Notes: a model not told the origin generated them from the sequence alone. Positions 35,590-45,443 are shown, numbered from the stretch's first letter. The stretch: 64,000 bases of DNA from CAYVTM01 sp964454645 (GCA_964454645.1 CAYVTM010000006.1:123199-187198), one strand, 5' to 3'. Made by a program: numbers and translations.

Positions 35590-37599
35590 ATGAATCGACT
35601 GGCTGCAGAAAGCTCACCTTACCTTTTGCAACATGCTTCAAACCCTGTGGATTGGTATCCCTGGGGACCGGAAGCTTTGCAGAAAGCGAAAGATGAAAAT
35701 AAGCTCTTGCTGATCAGTATCGGTTATTCAGCTTGTCATTGGTGCCACGTTATGGAACATGAATCTTTTGAGAATCATGAAGTTGCTGAGATAATGAATC
35801 GATATTTTATATCTATTAAAGTTGATCGTGAAGAGCGGCCCGATATCGATCAGGTTTATATGAATGCGGTGCAACTGATGAGCGGCAGAGGAGGGTGGCC
35901 ATTGAACTGTATCGCATTGCCCGATCAACGGCCTGTATATGGAGGAACCTATTTTACAAAAAAAGACTGGATTAATATTCTGCTGAACTTAGCTAAATTT
36001 TATTCCGAAAAACCTGCCGAGATGCTTGGGTATGCCGAGAAGCTGACTCAGGGTATCCGCCAATCGGAATTGGTGAAACGTGCAGAGGCCGATTTGTCTT
36101 TTACGAAAGATGATTTGAAAACTTTGTATGATGGGTGGAAAAGAAATTTTGATTTTACGGATGGTGGACAAGGTACAGCACCTAAATTTCCCATGCCGAA
36201 TAATTTTTCATTCCTATTGAAATATGCACATCTGATGAAGGATGAAAGCGCTGAAATTATTACGCATATTACTTTAGAGAAGATGGCTTTTGGTGGAATA
36301 TACGATCAGTTAGGCGGGGGTTTTGCCCGCTATTCGGTCGATGCTTTTTGGAAAGCTCCTCATTTCGAAAAAATGCTTTATGATAATGCTCAGTTAATTT
36401 CGTTGTATTCCGAAGCGTATCAACAATCCGGAAATTCTCTATATAAAGAGGTTGTTTACGATTGCATAGGATTTACAGAAAGAGAATTATGTTCTCCGGA
36501 GTACGGGTTTTATTCGGCTTTGGATGCCGACAGCGAAGGAGTGGAAGGGAAGTATTATGTATGGACGAAGGATGAAATAAACACAATTCTGAAAGATGAT
36601 GCAGCCTTGTTTTGTATTTATTTCAATATAAGCGATGAAGGGAATTGGGAAGAAGGACACAATATTTTATGGAGAACAAAAGACGACAAAGTACTTGCAG
36701 AGCTTCTTGGAATGACTGTCGGATCTTTGATGAATAAAATACATTCGGCAAAAGAAAAACTTTTCAGGTATCGCGAACAAAGAGTTCGCCCCGGGCTTGA
36801 TGATAAAATACTTTGTTCCTGGAATGCCTTAATGTTAAAAGCTCTCGTTGATGCTTACCGCGTATTTCAGGAAGATGATTTTTTAACACTCGCTTTGCGA
36901 AATGCTGATTTTATTCAGGATAATTTTATACAAAAGGATTATACGCTCTATCGTTCCTATAAGAATGGAAAATCGTCTATCTCTGCTTTTCTCGACGATT
37001 ATGCTTTTGTAATAGATGCTTTCGTCGAATTGTATCAGGCAACTTTCGACGAAAGCTATCTGCATCTCGCTCAAAAAATAAAAGCGAAAACAAATGAATA
37101 TTTTTCGGATGAACAGAGTGCCATGTATTTTTATACATCCCTGAAAAATCCTTCTTTGATTGCCCGAAAACAAGAGGTCTTCGACTCGGTGATTCCTGCT
37201 TCCAACTCTGTAATGGCGCAGGTGCTTTATAAATTAGGGATACTCTTCGATGATGCAAAAGATTTACAGTGCTCAAAACAAATGCTGAACAATTTGCGTG
37301 AACAGATTAAGCACTATCCTTCATCATATTCCAACTGGGCAATGTTAGCACTTTACCATGTTTTTCCTCCTTATGAACTTGTGATTACGGAAGATGTTGC
37401 TTCTGCTTTTTCTAAAGAGCTGGATCGGGTTTATCTTCCGAATAAATTTCTGATGGCAGCAAAAGATCGAAGTGCCTTACCGTTAACGCAAGGAAAGACA
37501 GGAGGGGTATCGACTATTTATGTATGTGTTGATAAAAGCTGTCGTTTGCCTGTACATAGTATCACGGAGGCATTACAACAAATGCAGGAGAATCTTTAG
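35590..37599 (+). CDS. DUF255 thioredoxin-domain protein (SSP411/YyaL family)
   Basis: The 669-residue cytosolic protein starts with a DUF255 thioredoxin-like domain whose redox motif is CHWC in SACHWCHVMEHESFEN near residue 50. An alpha/alpha-barrel (six-hairpin glycosidase-like) region follows (GGIYDQLGGGFARYSVD, FEKMLYDNAQL, DALLDADSEGVEGKYYVW, CSWNALMLKAL). The conserved family lacks a settled reaction: a role in redox or N-glycan-like handling has been suggested for homologues. The length is normal. It is followed 27 bp later by the ABC-F promoter and gene. Confidence 0.9.
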   Translation: MNRLAAESSPYLLQHASNPVDWYPWGPEALQKAKDENKLLLISIGYSACHWCHVMEHESFENHEVAEIMNRYFISIKVDREERPDIDQVYMNAVQLMSGRGGWPLNCIALPDQRPVYGGTYFTKKDWINILLNLAKFYSEKPAEMLGYAEKLTQGIRQSELVKRAEADLSFTKDDLKTLYDGWKRNFDFTDGGQGTAPKFPMPNNFSFLLKYAHLMKDESAEIITHITLEKMAFGGIYDQLGGGFARYSVDAFWKAPHFEKMLYDNAQLISLYSEAYQQSGNSLYKEVVYDCIGFTERELCSPEYGFYSALDADSEGVEGKYYVWTKDEINTILKDDAALFCIYFNISDEGNWEEGHNILWRTKDDKVLAELLGMTVGSLMNKIHSAKEKLFRYREQRVRPGLDDKILCSWNALMLKALVDAYRVFQEDDFLTLALRNADFIQDNFIQKDYTLYRSYKNGKSSISAFLDDYAFVIDAFVELYQATFDESYLHLAQKIKAKTNEYFSDEQSAMYFYTSLKNPSLIARKQEVFDSVIPASNSVMAQVLYKLGILFDDAKDLQCSKQMLNNLREQIKHYPSSYSNWAMLALYHVFPPYELVITEDVASAFSKELDRVYLPNKFLMAAKDRSALPLTQGKTGGVSTIYVCVDKSCRLPVHSITEALQQMQENL

Positions 37600-37630
37600 T
37601 GATTATCAATCCGAATACGGCGAAAAATGC

Positions 37631-37638
37631 TATTTTTG
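37631..37638 (+). promoter_or_regulatory. Promoter -7 element TATTTTTG of the ABC-F gene
   Basis: TATTTTTG exactly fits TAnnTTTG and is followed by CG. It lies 31 bp after the DUF255 stop. A start site about 7 bp on, near 37645, leaves a leader of about 12 bases before GTG 37657 and excludes ATG 37627. Confidence 0.6.
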
Positions 37639-37656
37639 CGTCCGGAGATTATACTT

Positions 37657-39573
37657 GTGATAGCATTAAATAATATTACTTTCGAGTTTGGAGCCAGAGC
37701 TTTATACGAAGATGCCAGCTGGCATATTAAGCCCAATGAAAAAATCGGCTTAATCGGTGCGAACGGAACCGGTAAAACTACTTTATTGAAAATTCTGGTC
37801 GGGGAATACAAACCTACTTCCGGAACCATCTCACGTTCAAAAGATTTAAAGATTGGATACCTGAATCAGGATCTGCTTTCTTATCAGTCCGATTATAGCA
37901 TCTTACATGTGGCGATGGAGGCATTCGAACGTCAAAACCAGTTGCATGATGAGATCGAGGATTTGTTGAAGAAGCTGGAAAGTGATTATTCCGACGATCT
38001 TATTTATAAACTCAGCAGTAAACAGGAAGAGTTCGAAGCATTAGACGGATATAATATTCAGTACAAAGCCGAGCAAATATTGGCAGGACTCGGGTTTTCA
38101 TCAAACGATACACAGCGTCCTTTATCTACTTTTTCGGGTGGATGGAGAATGCGTGTGATGCTTGCGAAAATATTATTACAAAAGCCCGATTTGCTTTTGT
38201 TGGACGAGCCGACCAATCACATGGACTTACCTTCCATTAAATGGCTGGAAAATTATCTGAATGATTTTGAAGGAGCCTATGTGATTGTTTCACACGACCG
38301 TTATTTTCTTGATCGTACCGTTACCCGTATTGTCGAATCGAAAAATCAGGACCTTGTTATTTATTCCGGAAATTATTCTTTTTACCTGGAAGAAAAGGCT
38401 TTACGTGAAGAAATTCAAAAAGGCCAGTTTCAGAATCAACAGCAATATATCAAAGAGCAGGAGCGCTTGATTGAACGTTTTCGTGCGAAAGCGAGTAAGG
38501 CAAAAATGGCGCAGTCGCGTATCAAAGCCCTCGAGCGTTTGGATCGGGTAGATGATGTTCGCGATGATTCTGCTTCCGTAAATTTCAAGTTTAAATTTTC
38601 AAAAGTATCGGGCCGTCATGTATGTACACTCGAACATATAACGAAATCCTACCCCACTATCGATATCCTGAAAGATACACACGCTTTAATAGAGAAGGGT
38701 GATAAGATTGCGTTGATTGGGGCTAACGGTAAAGGAAAATCGACACTCCTGCGTATTATTGCAGGTACAGAAGATTTTCAGGGATCGGCACTCATGGGAC
38801 ATAATGTAACTAAAACATTTTTTGCTCAACATCAGCTGGAGTCTTTGCATTTAGACAACGAAATTCTTCAGGAATTGCAGTCCTTCGCTCCCGAATATAC
38901 CGAAACAGAAATACGTTCGCTCTTAGGTTGCTTCCTGTTTTCGGGTGATGAAGTGTTTAAGAAAATCAAGGTGTTGTCAGGAGGTGAGAAGTCGCGGGTT
39001 GCCTTAGCGAAAGCAATTACTTCGGATGCCAATTTCCTGATTCTGGATGAGCCTACCAACCACCTGGATATTCAATCGGTAAATATTCTCATCCAGGCAT
39101 TACAGCAATATGAAGGAACCTTTATCGTTGTATCTCACGATAGGTATTTACTGGATAATGTTGCGAACAAAATTTGGTATATTGAGGATCATCAGATTAA
39201 GGAATATCCCGGAACCTACGCGGAATACGAAGAGTGGATGTCGAAAAAAGAATTGCCTAAGAAAACGATTAAACCCGAATCTCCTGCAGTAAAAGAAACT
39301 AAGACCAAGGTGTTGACGAATGATGAGCAGGAAGAGAAGAAGAAAAGGTTGATGAAACTGAATCGGGAATTGCAGAAGCAGGAAGCGGAAGTGGCAGAGC
39401 TGGAAGATTTGAAAGCAGAGATAGAGAAGGAGTTGAGCCTGGAAGAGATCTATACCGTTCCTGATAAACTCGATGCCTGTAATAAACGGTATGAAGAAGT
39501 GAAAACAGCCTTGAAACAAAAAAGTTTTGAATGGGAATTAACAGCTGAGCAGATTATGCAATTGGAAACCTAA
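37657..39573 (+). CDS. ABC-F family ATPase (Uup/EttA-like)
   Basis: This 638-residue protein has two ABC cassettes without membrane helices: Walker A GANGTGKT and GANGKGKS, signatures FSGGWRMR and LSGGEKSR, and Walker B LLLDEPTNHMD and LILDEPTNHLD. The linker has the KAKMAQSRIK helix and the C-terminus a coiled coil (about residues 545-630), as in Uup. Family members act on the ribosomal E site. The chosen start is GTG 37657 because the upstream ATG would lie in front of the promoter. The T9SS plug gene starts 9 bp downstream. Confidence 0.94.
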   Translation: MIALNNITFEFGARALYEDASWHIKPNEKIGLIGANGTGKTTLLKILVGEYKPTSGTISRSKDLKIGYLNQDLLSYQSDYSILHVAMEAFERQNQLHDEIEDLLKKLESDYSDDLIYKLSSKQEEFEALDGYNIQYKAEQILAGLGFSSNDTQRPLSTFSGGWRMRVMLAKILLQKPDLLLLDEPTNHMDLPSIKWLENYLNDFEGAYVIVSHDRYFLDRTVTRIVESKNQDLVIYSGNYSFYLEEKALREEIQKGQFQNQQQYIKEQERLIERFRAKASKAKMAQSRIKALERLDRVDDVRDDSASVNFKFKFSKVSGRHVCTLEHITKSYPTIDILKDTHALIEKGDKIALIGANGKGKSTLLRIIAGTEDFQGSALMGHNVTKTFFAQHQLESLHLDNEILQELQSFAPEYTETEIRSLLGCFLFSGDEVFKKIKVLSGGEKSRVALAKAITSDANFLILDEPTNHLDIQSVNILIQALQQYEGTFIVVSHDRYLLDNVANKIWYIEDHQIKEYPGTYAEYEEWMSKKELPKKTIKPESPAVKETKTKVLTNDEQEEKKKRLMKLNRELQKQEAEVAELEDLKAEIEKELSLEEIYTVPDKLDACNKRYEEVKTALKQKSFEWELTAEQIMQLET

Positions 39574-39582
39574 AAATGATTT

Positions 39583-40830
39583 ATGCGAGTGCTTGTTTTA
39601 TCTATATTGCTTCTCTTTGCTTGTATGAACCCTGTTTATGCTCAGGTTTATGAAGATCGTATCTATCATTCCAACATTCATAGTTTATTGTTGTATAATG
39701 AACGCTCCGAACAATCTTTTCCCTTAATAGCGCTGAATAGCGAAGAAAAACTCCTCCTATCTTTCGATGATTTTTCACTGCTGACACAAACCTATTACTA
39801 TACCATCGAGCATTGTACACACGATTGGCAAGCGTCGAATTTAAGCCAGGTGCAATACATCAACGGCTTTTTCGAAAACCCTATTACCGAGTATAGATTT
39901 TCTTTCAATACGATTCAAAATTATACGCATTATGAATTGAGTTTTCCCAATTCAGATATGAAAATACTCTTGTCGGGGAATTATATTCTGAAAGTTTTTC
40001 TTCCGGGAGAATCCGATCAGCCTGCTTTCACACGCCGTTTCATGATATATGATTCCAAAGTAGGGGTTCGTACAAGCATGGACCGTTCGAGTGTTATAAA
40101 CGATCGTTTTAAGAAGCAGAAAATAAACCTGAATGTTTTTCATCCTGATTTAAACATTACCAACCCTTTCGACGAACTGAAAGTTTATGTGATGCAAAAT
40201 ACAAGATGGAATACTGCAAAACTGAATACTCGTCCCACCTTTATTCGAAAAAATGAGCTGGTGTACGATCATGTAGATGCCAATATTTTCGACGGAGGGA
40301 ATGAATTTCGAAAATTCGATATACGCAGTACCCGTTTTATGTCGGAACGAATGGCGAAGCTTATTGCCGATACCGTGAACAGGGTTTATCTGCTGGAAGA
40401 TATCAGCAGAAATAATAATCGCTATGTGACGGAGATTGATATGAACGGAAATTTTTTCATCCGAAGAACTGAGGGTACTAAACCGGAAGTGGAAGGAGAT
40501 TATGTACATGTATTATTCTCACTCGATTACGGTGCGCATAATCCCTATGGGGATTTTTATGTGGTTGGCAAATTCAATGATTGGAGAAAAACTGAAGTGA
40601 ATAAAATGACTTATAATCTTGCTTCCCGTAATTATGAATTGGAATTATATCTCAAGCAGGGTATTTACGATTATCAATATGTTTTTATAGCGAAAGATGC
40701 GCGACTGGAAGATGTAGGTATGATTGAAGGGAATTTTTACGACACCGAAAATGACTATCAGGTATTGGTTTATCATCGCAGAGTAGGGAATCAGTATGAT
40801 GAATTAGTAGGGTATTTTATAATGGAATAA
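39583..40830 (+). CDS. Type IX secretion plug-domain protein (DUF5103)
   Basis: The 415-residue exported protein has a signal peptide (MRVLVLSILLLFACMNPVYAQ) and then the DUF5103 beta domains: a first Ig-like region (SFDDFSLLTQTYYYTIEHC, NGFFENPITEYRFSFNT), a second (FHPDLNITNPFDELKVYV) and an E-set/carbohydrate-binding-like tail (GDFYVVGKFNDWRKTE, YDYQYVF). DUF5103 corresponds to the plug that seals the SprA translocon in Bacteroidota T9SS. No other T9SS core gene is in the window. It lies 9 bp after the ABC-F gene and shares its transcript. Confidence 0.9.
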   Translation: MRVLVLSILLLFACMNPVYAQVYEDRIYHSNIHSLLLYNERSEQSFPLIALNSEEKLLLSFDDFSLLTQTYYYTIEHCTHDWQASNLSQVQYINGFFENPITEYRFSFNTIQNYTHYELSFPNSDMKILLSGNYILKVFLPGESDQPAFTRRFMIYDSKVGVRTSMDRSSVINDRFKKQKINLNVFHPDLNITNPFDELKVYVMQNTRWNTAKLNTRPTFIRKNELVYDHVDANIFDGGNEFRKFDIRSTRFMSERMAKLIADTVNRVYLLEDISRNNNRYVTEIDMNGNFFIRRTEGTKPEVEGDYVHVLFSLDYGAHNPYGDFYVVGKFNDWRKTEVNKMTYNLASRNYELELYLKQGIYDYQYVFIAKDARLEDVGMIEGNFYDTENDYQVLVYHRRVGNQYDELVGYFIME

Positions 40831-40860
40831 ATTTACCGGATTTATTATTATCTTTTTCTA

Positions 40861-40903
40861 CATAAAAAAACCATTAAGGATTTTCCCTAATGGTTTTTTT
40901 ATG
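40861..40903. terminator. Bidirectional terminator
   Basis: A perfect 16-bp stem, 40861-40876 with 40888-40903, starts with a 7-A run and ends with a 7-T run, with GG/CC closing the loop. It serves the plug-protein gene and the convergent PKD-lipoprotein gene. Confidence 0.9.
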
Positions 40904-40927
40904 CAAAATTTACAATCCTTTTAATTT

Positions 40928-42172
40928 TTATTCAGTCTCGTAAAACTTGAATGGATAATCGGTTTTGTAAATCTTATTTGAATTACTGATATATATCATG
41001 CCATTACTGATAGTCATTGCGTTTATAGACATAGGTAACGAGCTTGGCATATACATTTTTCCGCTTTGCGGATGAGGGATATAATAGCCTTCTGTAGGAC
41101 TGCTTATGAACAATTGATTGTTGGGCAAATGGGTGATAATGGTTGCGCGAAGATTATTCGGGCGCCCATCGAAAGTAAGAGCCGTGAAGTTTATTGTACT
41201 TCCCGAAACACTAATTGTATGGATGCCTTCACTGGTTGATTGATCCCCAAGGAAAGCATATACAGTGTTGGGATTAATTACGATTACACTTATAGGGCGT
41301 GTTTTAACAGCGGACTCTATCCATGTATTTCCTCCATCTGAACTAATCATTAAGACATAACGAATGAATGCTCCCGGTTGTTCTGCAAATTCCTGTACGG
41401 CATATACGGTTGAACCATTCTGGGAAATATTGGTAATACCTTTGAAATCGGTACGTTTCGTGAAGCTTACAGGAGCCCAACTCGTTCCCGAATTGGTTGT
41501 TTTTTGAAGTTCATCATTGAAATAGGCATATCCCGTAGCATTCAAATCCCAACTTACTTGCGCAGGGTTAACAGGTGTTGATAACGAAGTACTATTATCT
41601 AAACTTGAAAAGATTTTTCCGGTACCATTGTTACGAGAAATAACAATTTTATCCGTTGATAAGCGCAGAAATTCTTTACCCATACCATCGCTGGGAATAT
41701 CTACCCAGCTAGCGCAACCATCTTCGGAATAGCGATAAGGATTGGAATAAATTTTTCCGCCTATATCCACGAAAGTTTTATTAAGTCCATTGTTGGGCAT
41801 TTCTGTCCAACGTAATTTTGTTCCTGTAGGAGTCGATGGGTTACCTATTTTTAATAGGGCAGAACTGGTATCGGTTCCTCCTTTTCCTATTGCTGTTAAT
41901 ATAACCGTAAACATACCGTCACTTGTATAGGTATGTTGAGGGTCTTTATCGGTAGAAGTTTCCCCATCACCAAAACTCCAAAGATAAGTCTCGGCATCCG
42001 TCGAGCTATTGATAAATGTAATTTGAGCCGGAAGTACATCCACCGTTCCGCTATGGCTGAACGCAGCAACAGGCGGATTGGCGGCAGGAGGTGAATCTTC
42101 GTCTTTTTTGCAGGAATTGAATACGACAATTCCTAAGCAAACTATTATTAATACAGATAATCTTTTTCTCAT
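40928..42172 (-). CDS. PKD-domain lipoprotein with BNR/propeller-like repeats
   Basis: This 414-residue surface or periplasmic lipoprotein has a lipid signal peptide (FNSC; lipidated C21) followed by an acidic KKDEDSPP spacer, the type associated with surface export of lipoproteins in Bacteroidota. Residues about 35-110 are a PKD domain (ITFINSSTDAETYLWSFGDGE and YTSDGMFTVILTA). The rest is sialidase/photosynthesis-stability-factor-like repeats (CASWVDIPSDG, SGTSWAPVSF, DGGNTWIES). A binding role is inferred; no catalytic motif was seen. Confidence 0.83.
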   Translation of the reverse strand: MRKRLSVLIIVCLGIVVFNSCKKDEDSPPAANPPVAAFSHSGTVDVLPAQITFINSSTDAETYLWSFGDGETSTDKDPQHTYTSDGMFTVILTAIGKGGTDTSSALLKIGNPSTPTGTKLRWTEMPNNGLNKTFVDIGGKIYSNPYRYSEDGCASWVDIPSDGMGKEFLRLSTDKIVISRNNGTGKIFSSLDNSTSLSTPVNPAQVSWDLNATGYAYFNDELQKTTNSGTSWAPVSFTKRTDFKGITNISQNGSTVYAVQEFAEQPGAFIRYVLMISSDGGNTWIESAVKTRPISVIVINPNTVYAFLGDQSTSEGIHTISVSGSTINFTALTFDGRPNNLRATIITHLPNNQLFISSPTEGYYIPHPQSGKMYMPSSLPMSINAMTISNGMIYISNSNKIYKTDYPFKFYETE

Positions 42173-42210
42173 AATAAAGAATGGTTTAAGTTTGTTTTTA
42201 AGTTTATAAA

Positions 42211-42546
42211 TCAGTATAATTTTTTTGAGAGAGTCTTGGGGGCAACTGTACAGTACGCAGTGGTAATGGCATCGGTCAGCATTTCTTTTTCAATCAATTG
42301 TAAATTGATATTCGTCCAGCCTTGTTTACCCCATTTATTGGGCACAGGGTAAATAATATTTTTATTAAAACTGCAAAAAGTCGATTGGTCAATTTCCGAT
42401 AATTTTACACAAGCGCGCTTTTCTTTTTCATTGAGGGTAACAAATATTTTCTTCTTTACTTTATAAGCAAGATTCTCGAAATGCGGATGTTCTTCACTTT
42501 CCGGAAAGGACAATGCAATGGATTTGAATTGAGGGATGCTTATCAT
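42211..42546 (-). CDS. MmcQ/YjbR-family protein
   Basis: The 111-residue protein fits the CyaY-like fold of MmcQ/YjbR (DUF1801-adjacent) proteins: FPESEEHPHFENLAYKVKKKIFVTLNE, then CVKLSE, and NKWGKQGWTNINLQLIEKEMLTDAI near the end. Members bind nucleic acid in some annotations, but the true function is unknown. It stands alone, 38 bp upstream of the PKD gene start on the same strand. Confidence 0.85.
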   Translation of the reverse strand: MISIPQFKSIALSFPESEEHPHFENLAYKVKKKIFVTLNEKEKRACVKLSEIDQSTFCSFNKNIIYPVPNKWGKQGWTNINLQLIEKEMLTDAITTAYCTVAPKTLSKKLY

Positions 42547-42774
42547 TCCTGATAATCGTTTTTTTATAAAGATAATTTCTTCGGCCGATAAATCAAATTA
42601 TATTACAAGTGTACAGGTTTTAAAAACAGGCATTCAAGCCTTGATGCCAAATTTTACAGGTATTTGTTGGAATTATTGCTGAACGGATTCCTGAAATGAT
42701 TAGAGAAAATTGTTTAAGGGTATGGAACATTTAAAGATTATGGAAATGAATCTTTTCCATTCTTCACGGCTGCA

Positions 42775-43071
42775 TTAGGATAACAGGAAGAATGCAAGCC
42801 ATATACCCGGGATAAGCGCCAATAAAGTCAATAAGAATGAGCTAAATCGGGTTATTTTTTGTTTTCGGAAAAGACAGATGCACAGAAAAGGAAAGATAGA
42901 AAGTATAAACAAATAGATGATAAAAACGATCCAATTCCCTATATCCAACATCCATTTGAAGCTATAATAACCCTCATCAATATAAAACAAAAAAAGTATG
43001 CAGCAAATGATTATTGCAATACTTTGCCAACATTGTTGTTTGAATGAAAGCGTATTCGAAGAATCGTTCAT
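42775..43071 (-). CDS. Small membrane protein of unknown function
   Basis: This 98-residue product has three hydrophobic helices (IAIIICCILFLFYI, NWIVFIIYLFILSIFPFLCICLF, FLLTLLALIPGIWLAFFLL) with a Lys/Arg-rich cytoplasmic loop (RKQKITR), consistent with a PLDc_N/small inner-membrane type. I do not recognise the family. The 228-bp gap downstream and 69-bp gap upstream contain no other gene. Coding status is likely but rests on helix pattern and start codon only. Confidence 0.6.
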   Translation of the reverse strand: MNDSSNTLSFKQQCWQSIAIIICCILFLFYIDEGYYSFKWMLDIGNWIVFIIYLFILSIFPFLCICLFRKQKITRFSSFLLTLLALIPGIWLAFFLLS

Positions 43072-43140
43072 TTATGCATAAATAAAAATTGCATATCCAA
43101 CGTCAGAATGGTATATATCGTATTTTAAATAATAATCCGG

Positions 43141-43848
43141 TTAAAAATTCGGTTTCAATACATATTGTTCATAGAATTCCACAATATGATGTACGGCATC
43201 GTCGGCGGTATCTACTATTTTAAACAGATCCATATCTTTCTCACTAATGTTATTTTCTTTTTCGAGCATTACTTCTTTTATCCAATCGATCAAGCCGCTC
43301 CAGAAGCCGGAGCCTACCAAAACAATGGGGAAGCGGGCAACTTTGCCGGTTTGTATCAGGGTCATTGCTTCGAACATTTCATCGAGTGTACCAAAGCCTC
43401 CGGGTAATACGACAAAGCCTTGCGCATATTTCAGGAACATCACCTTTCGAACAAAGAAATAATCGAAGTTCATCAGCTTGTCCATATCGATATAGGGATT
43501 ATGTGTTTGCTCGAAAGGCAGCACTATATTCAGCCCTACCGATTTACCTCCGGTAGATTGAGCTCCTTTATTCCCCGCTTCCATAATACCCGGACCACCA
43601 CCTGTAATGATTCCATATCCTATTTGTGTCAGCTTTTGTGCAATCTCTTCTCCCAATTTATAATAAGGATGATCGGGTTTGGTTCTTGCCGAACCAAAGA
43701 TCGAGACACAAGGTCCTATCTTTGCCAATTTCTCAAAGCCTTCCACAAACTCTGCCATCATCTTAAAGATCTGCCAGGAGTTTTGGGTTTTTATTTCATT
43801 CCAGCTTTTATTTTCAAATGCACTTCTTATTTTATCGTCACCGGTCAT
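43141..43848 (-). CDS. LOG-family protein (cytokinin-riboside-monophosphate phosphoribohydrolase-like)
   Basis: The 235-residue Rossmann-fold protein shows the lysine decarboxylase-like/LOG signatures: SIFGSARTKPDHPYY, GGGPGIMEAGNKGA and PGGFGTLDEMFE (the PGGxGTxxE motif). Such enzymes hydrolyse the N-glycosidic bond of nucleoside 5'-monophosphates, releasing the base. In bacteria the role is likely nucleotide housekeeping. The N-terminal 30 residues are an extension common in Bacteroidota. Its start overlaps the end of the symporter gene upstream by 11 bp. Confidence 0.93.
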   Translation of the reverse strand: MTGDDKIRSAFENKSWNEIKTQNSWQIFKMMAEFVEGFEKLAKIGPCVSIFGSARTKPDHPYYKLGEEIAQKLTQIGYGIITGGGPGIMEAGNKGAQSTGGKSVGLNIVLPFEQTHNPYIDMDKLMNFDYFFVRKVMFLKYAQGFVVLPGGFGTLDEMFEAMTLIQTGKVARFPIVLVGSGFWSGLIDWIKEVMLEKENNISEKDMDLFKIVDTADDAVHHIVEFYEQYVLKPNF

Positions 43849-45307
43849 ATTCTCTGTTCCTTTCTGCTTTTTTCGTATTAATAATGTATAAACCTATAAA
43901 TGTAATAAGTCCATTGAGCATTAACAACTCAAATCCAAATTTATAACCATTCATCCATTCCTGAGAGTTTGCATGCAGTACATAACTCAATGCCGGGGCA
44001 ATAACGCATATCAAGGGTACCCAATTGTCGCGTACCGGATATTTTGTAAATAAGCCAAAAGCAAAGAGTCCGAGCAGCGGGCCGTAGGTATATCCCGCCA
44101 CCGTAAACACGGCATTGATGACGGCATCATTATTGATTTCTCTGAAAATGATAATGACGAACAACAGCAATACTGCAAATGCTGCATGCACAATATGTCT
44201 TGTATTTCGGGCTTTCTGTGTTTCTTCCTTTCCGGTCATTCCCAAAAAGTCGATGCAGAAGGAGGTCGTTAAAGTAGTTAATACTGAATCGGCGCTGGAA
44301 AAGGTTGCTGCGGTTATTCCCAAAATGAAAACGATTGCTGCGAAGAGCCCCAAATGGTTCAATGCTAATAAAGGAAAGAGCTCATCGCTTTTAGCGGGGA
44401 TAGCTATACCCTTGCTTTCGGCATAGGTGAAGAGTAATGCTCCCAAGGAGACAAAGAATAAGTTTACAAATATGAGGATGGCGCTGAAGGAATAAATATT
44501 TTTTTGTGCTTCGGGTAAAGAGCGGCAACTCAGGTTTTTCTGCATCATGTTCTGGTCTAATCCGGTCATTACTATCGCAATAAAAGCTCCGCTGAAAAAC
44601 TGTTTGAAGAAATAGTTTTTTTCATGCCAGTCCCAAAAGAAGATCTGTGAATACTCACTGTCGCGTACGGTACTTATCATCTCACCGAAACTTAAATTCA
44701 GTTCGTTCGAAATAGCAACAATTGAAAGGATCACGCCCATCAGTAAAAAGCCCGATTGCAAAGTGTCGGTCCACACCAATGTTTTAATACCCCCGCGATA
44801 TGTATATACTAAAATTAAAAAGATGATGATAGATACGGTTAAGGCAAAAGGAATTCCCCATGCATCGAAAATAAATAGTTGCAGAACGGTTGCTGATATA
44901 AACAAACGAAAAGCAGCGCCAATGAGTCGGGAGATGAGGAAAAAGAAAGATCCCGTTTTTTGGGAACGATGTCCGAAACGTTCTCCCAGGTAAGCATAGA
45001 TCGAGGTAAGATTCAGCCGGTAGTATAAAGGCAGTAATACTTTGGCAATGACATAATATCCAAGTATATAGCCGAATACCAACTGCATGTACGAAAAGCT
45101 TTGCTGGGCAACCGTGCCCGGAATAGAGACGAAGGTAACCCCTGATAATGAATCGCCGATAAGACCGAAAGCTACCAAATACCAGGGCGATTGCTTATTG
45201 CCTAAGAAATAAGCGTTGCTATCGGCATTGCGACCTGTAATCCAGGAGATCAGCAGGAGTAATGCAAAATAGGTAACGATAGAAATTAAAATCCAGATAC
45301 TCGCCAT
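43838..45307 (-). CDS. Sodium:solute symporter (SSS family)
   Basis: The 489-residue inner-membrane protein has about 13 helices and SSS signatures: ISWITGRNADSNAYFLGNK near the N-terminus, SPWYLVAFGLIGDSLSGVTFVSIPG in helix 2, the GGIKTLVWTDTLQ loop and the helix-8 ITAATFSSADSVLTTLTTS region containing Na2-site serines. It couples Na+ to uptake of an unknown small organic substrate. The LOG gene overlaps its 3' end by 11 bp; possibly they handle the same nucleoside-type substrate, which is inference only. Confidence 0.9.
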   Translation of the reverse strand: MASIWILISIVTYFALLLLISWITGRNADSNAYFLGNKQSPWYLVAFGLIGDSLSGVTFVSIPGTVAQQSFSYMQLVFGYILGYYVIAKVLLPLYYRLNLTSIYAYLGERFGHRSQKTGSFFFLISRLIGAAFRLFISATVLQLFIFDAWGIPFALTVSIIIFLILVYTYRGGIKTLVWTDTLQSGFLLMGVILSIVAISNELNLSFGEMISTVRDSEYSQIFFWDWHEKNYFFKQFFSGAFIAIVMTGLDQNMMQKNLSCRSLPEAQKNIYSFSAILIFVNLFFVSLGALLFTYAESKGIAIPAKSDELFPLLALNHLGLFAAIVFILGITAATFSSADSVLTTLTTSFCIDFLGMTGKEETQKARNTRHIVHAAFAVLLLFVIIIFREINNDAVINAVFTVAGYTYGPLLGLFAFGLFTKYPVRDNWVPLICVIAPALSYVLHANSQEWMNGYKFGFELLMLNGLITFIGLYIINTKKAERNREYDR

Positions 45308-45431
45308 GATGAATGATAAAGGTCAAATGTAGTATTTTTTAAAAAAGAGTAAATTCATAAAAATATCCACATATATGGGAAGATTATATCCGAATAAATT
45401 ATTAGGGCTTATATTCGCATTTTAATTTAAT

Positions 45432-45439
45432 TATTTTTG
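45432..45439 (+). promoter_or_regulatory. Promoter -7 element TATTTTTG close to recR
   Basis: TATTTTTG matches TAnnTTTG and ends only four bases before the recR ATG at 45444. If used, transcription would begin at or next to the start codon, giving a leaderless mRNA. Confidence 0.45.
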
Positions 45440-45443
45440 TTTA

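Noticed and set aside
42640..42725. Short coding-like frame (VGIIAERIPEMIRENC) on the plus strand resembling a CoA-ligase strand
   Set aside because: Only about 28 codons, no start, stops on both sides, and the resemblance to IIAEGIPE of succinyl-CoA/ATP-citrate enzymes covers only a few residues.
43420..43881. 153-residue plus-strand open frame
   Set aside because: It lies antisense to the well-supported LOG gene, has Cys/His/Phe-rich composition typical of a shadow frame, and matches no family.
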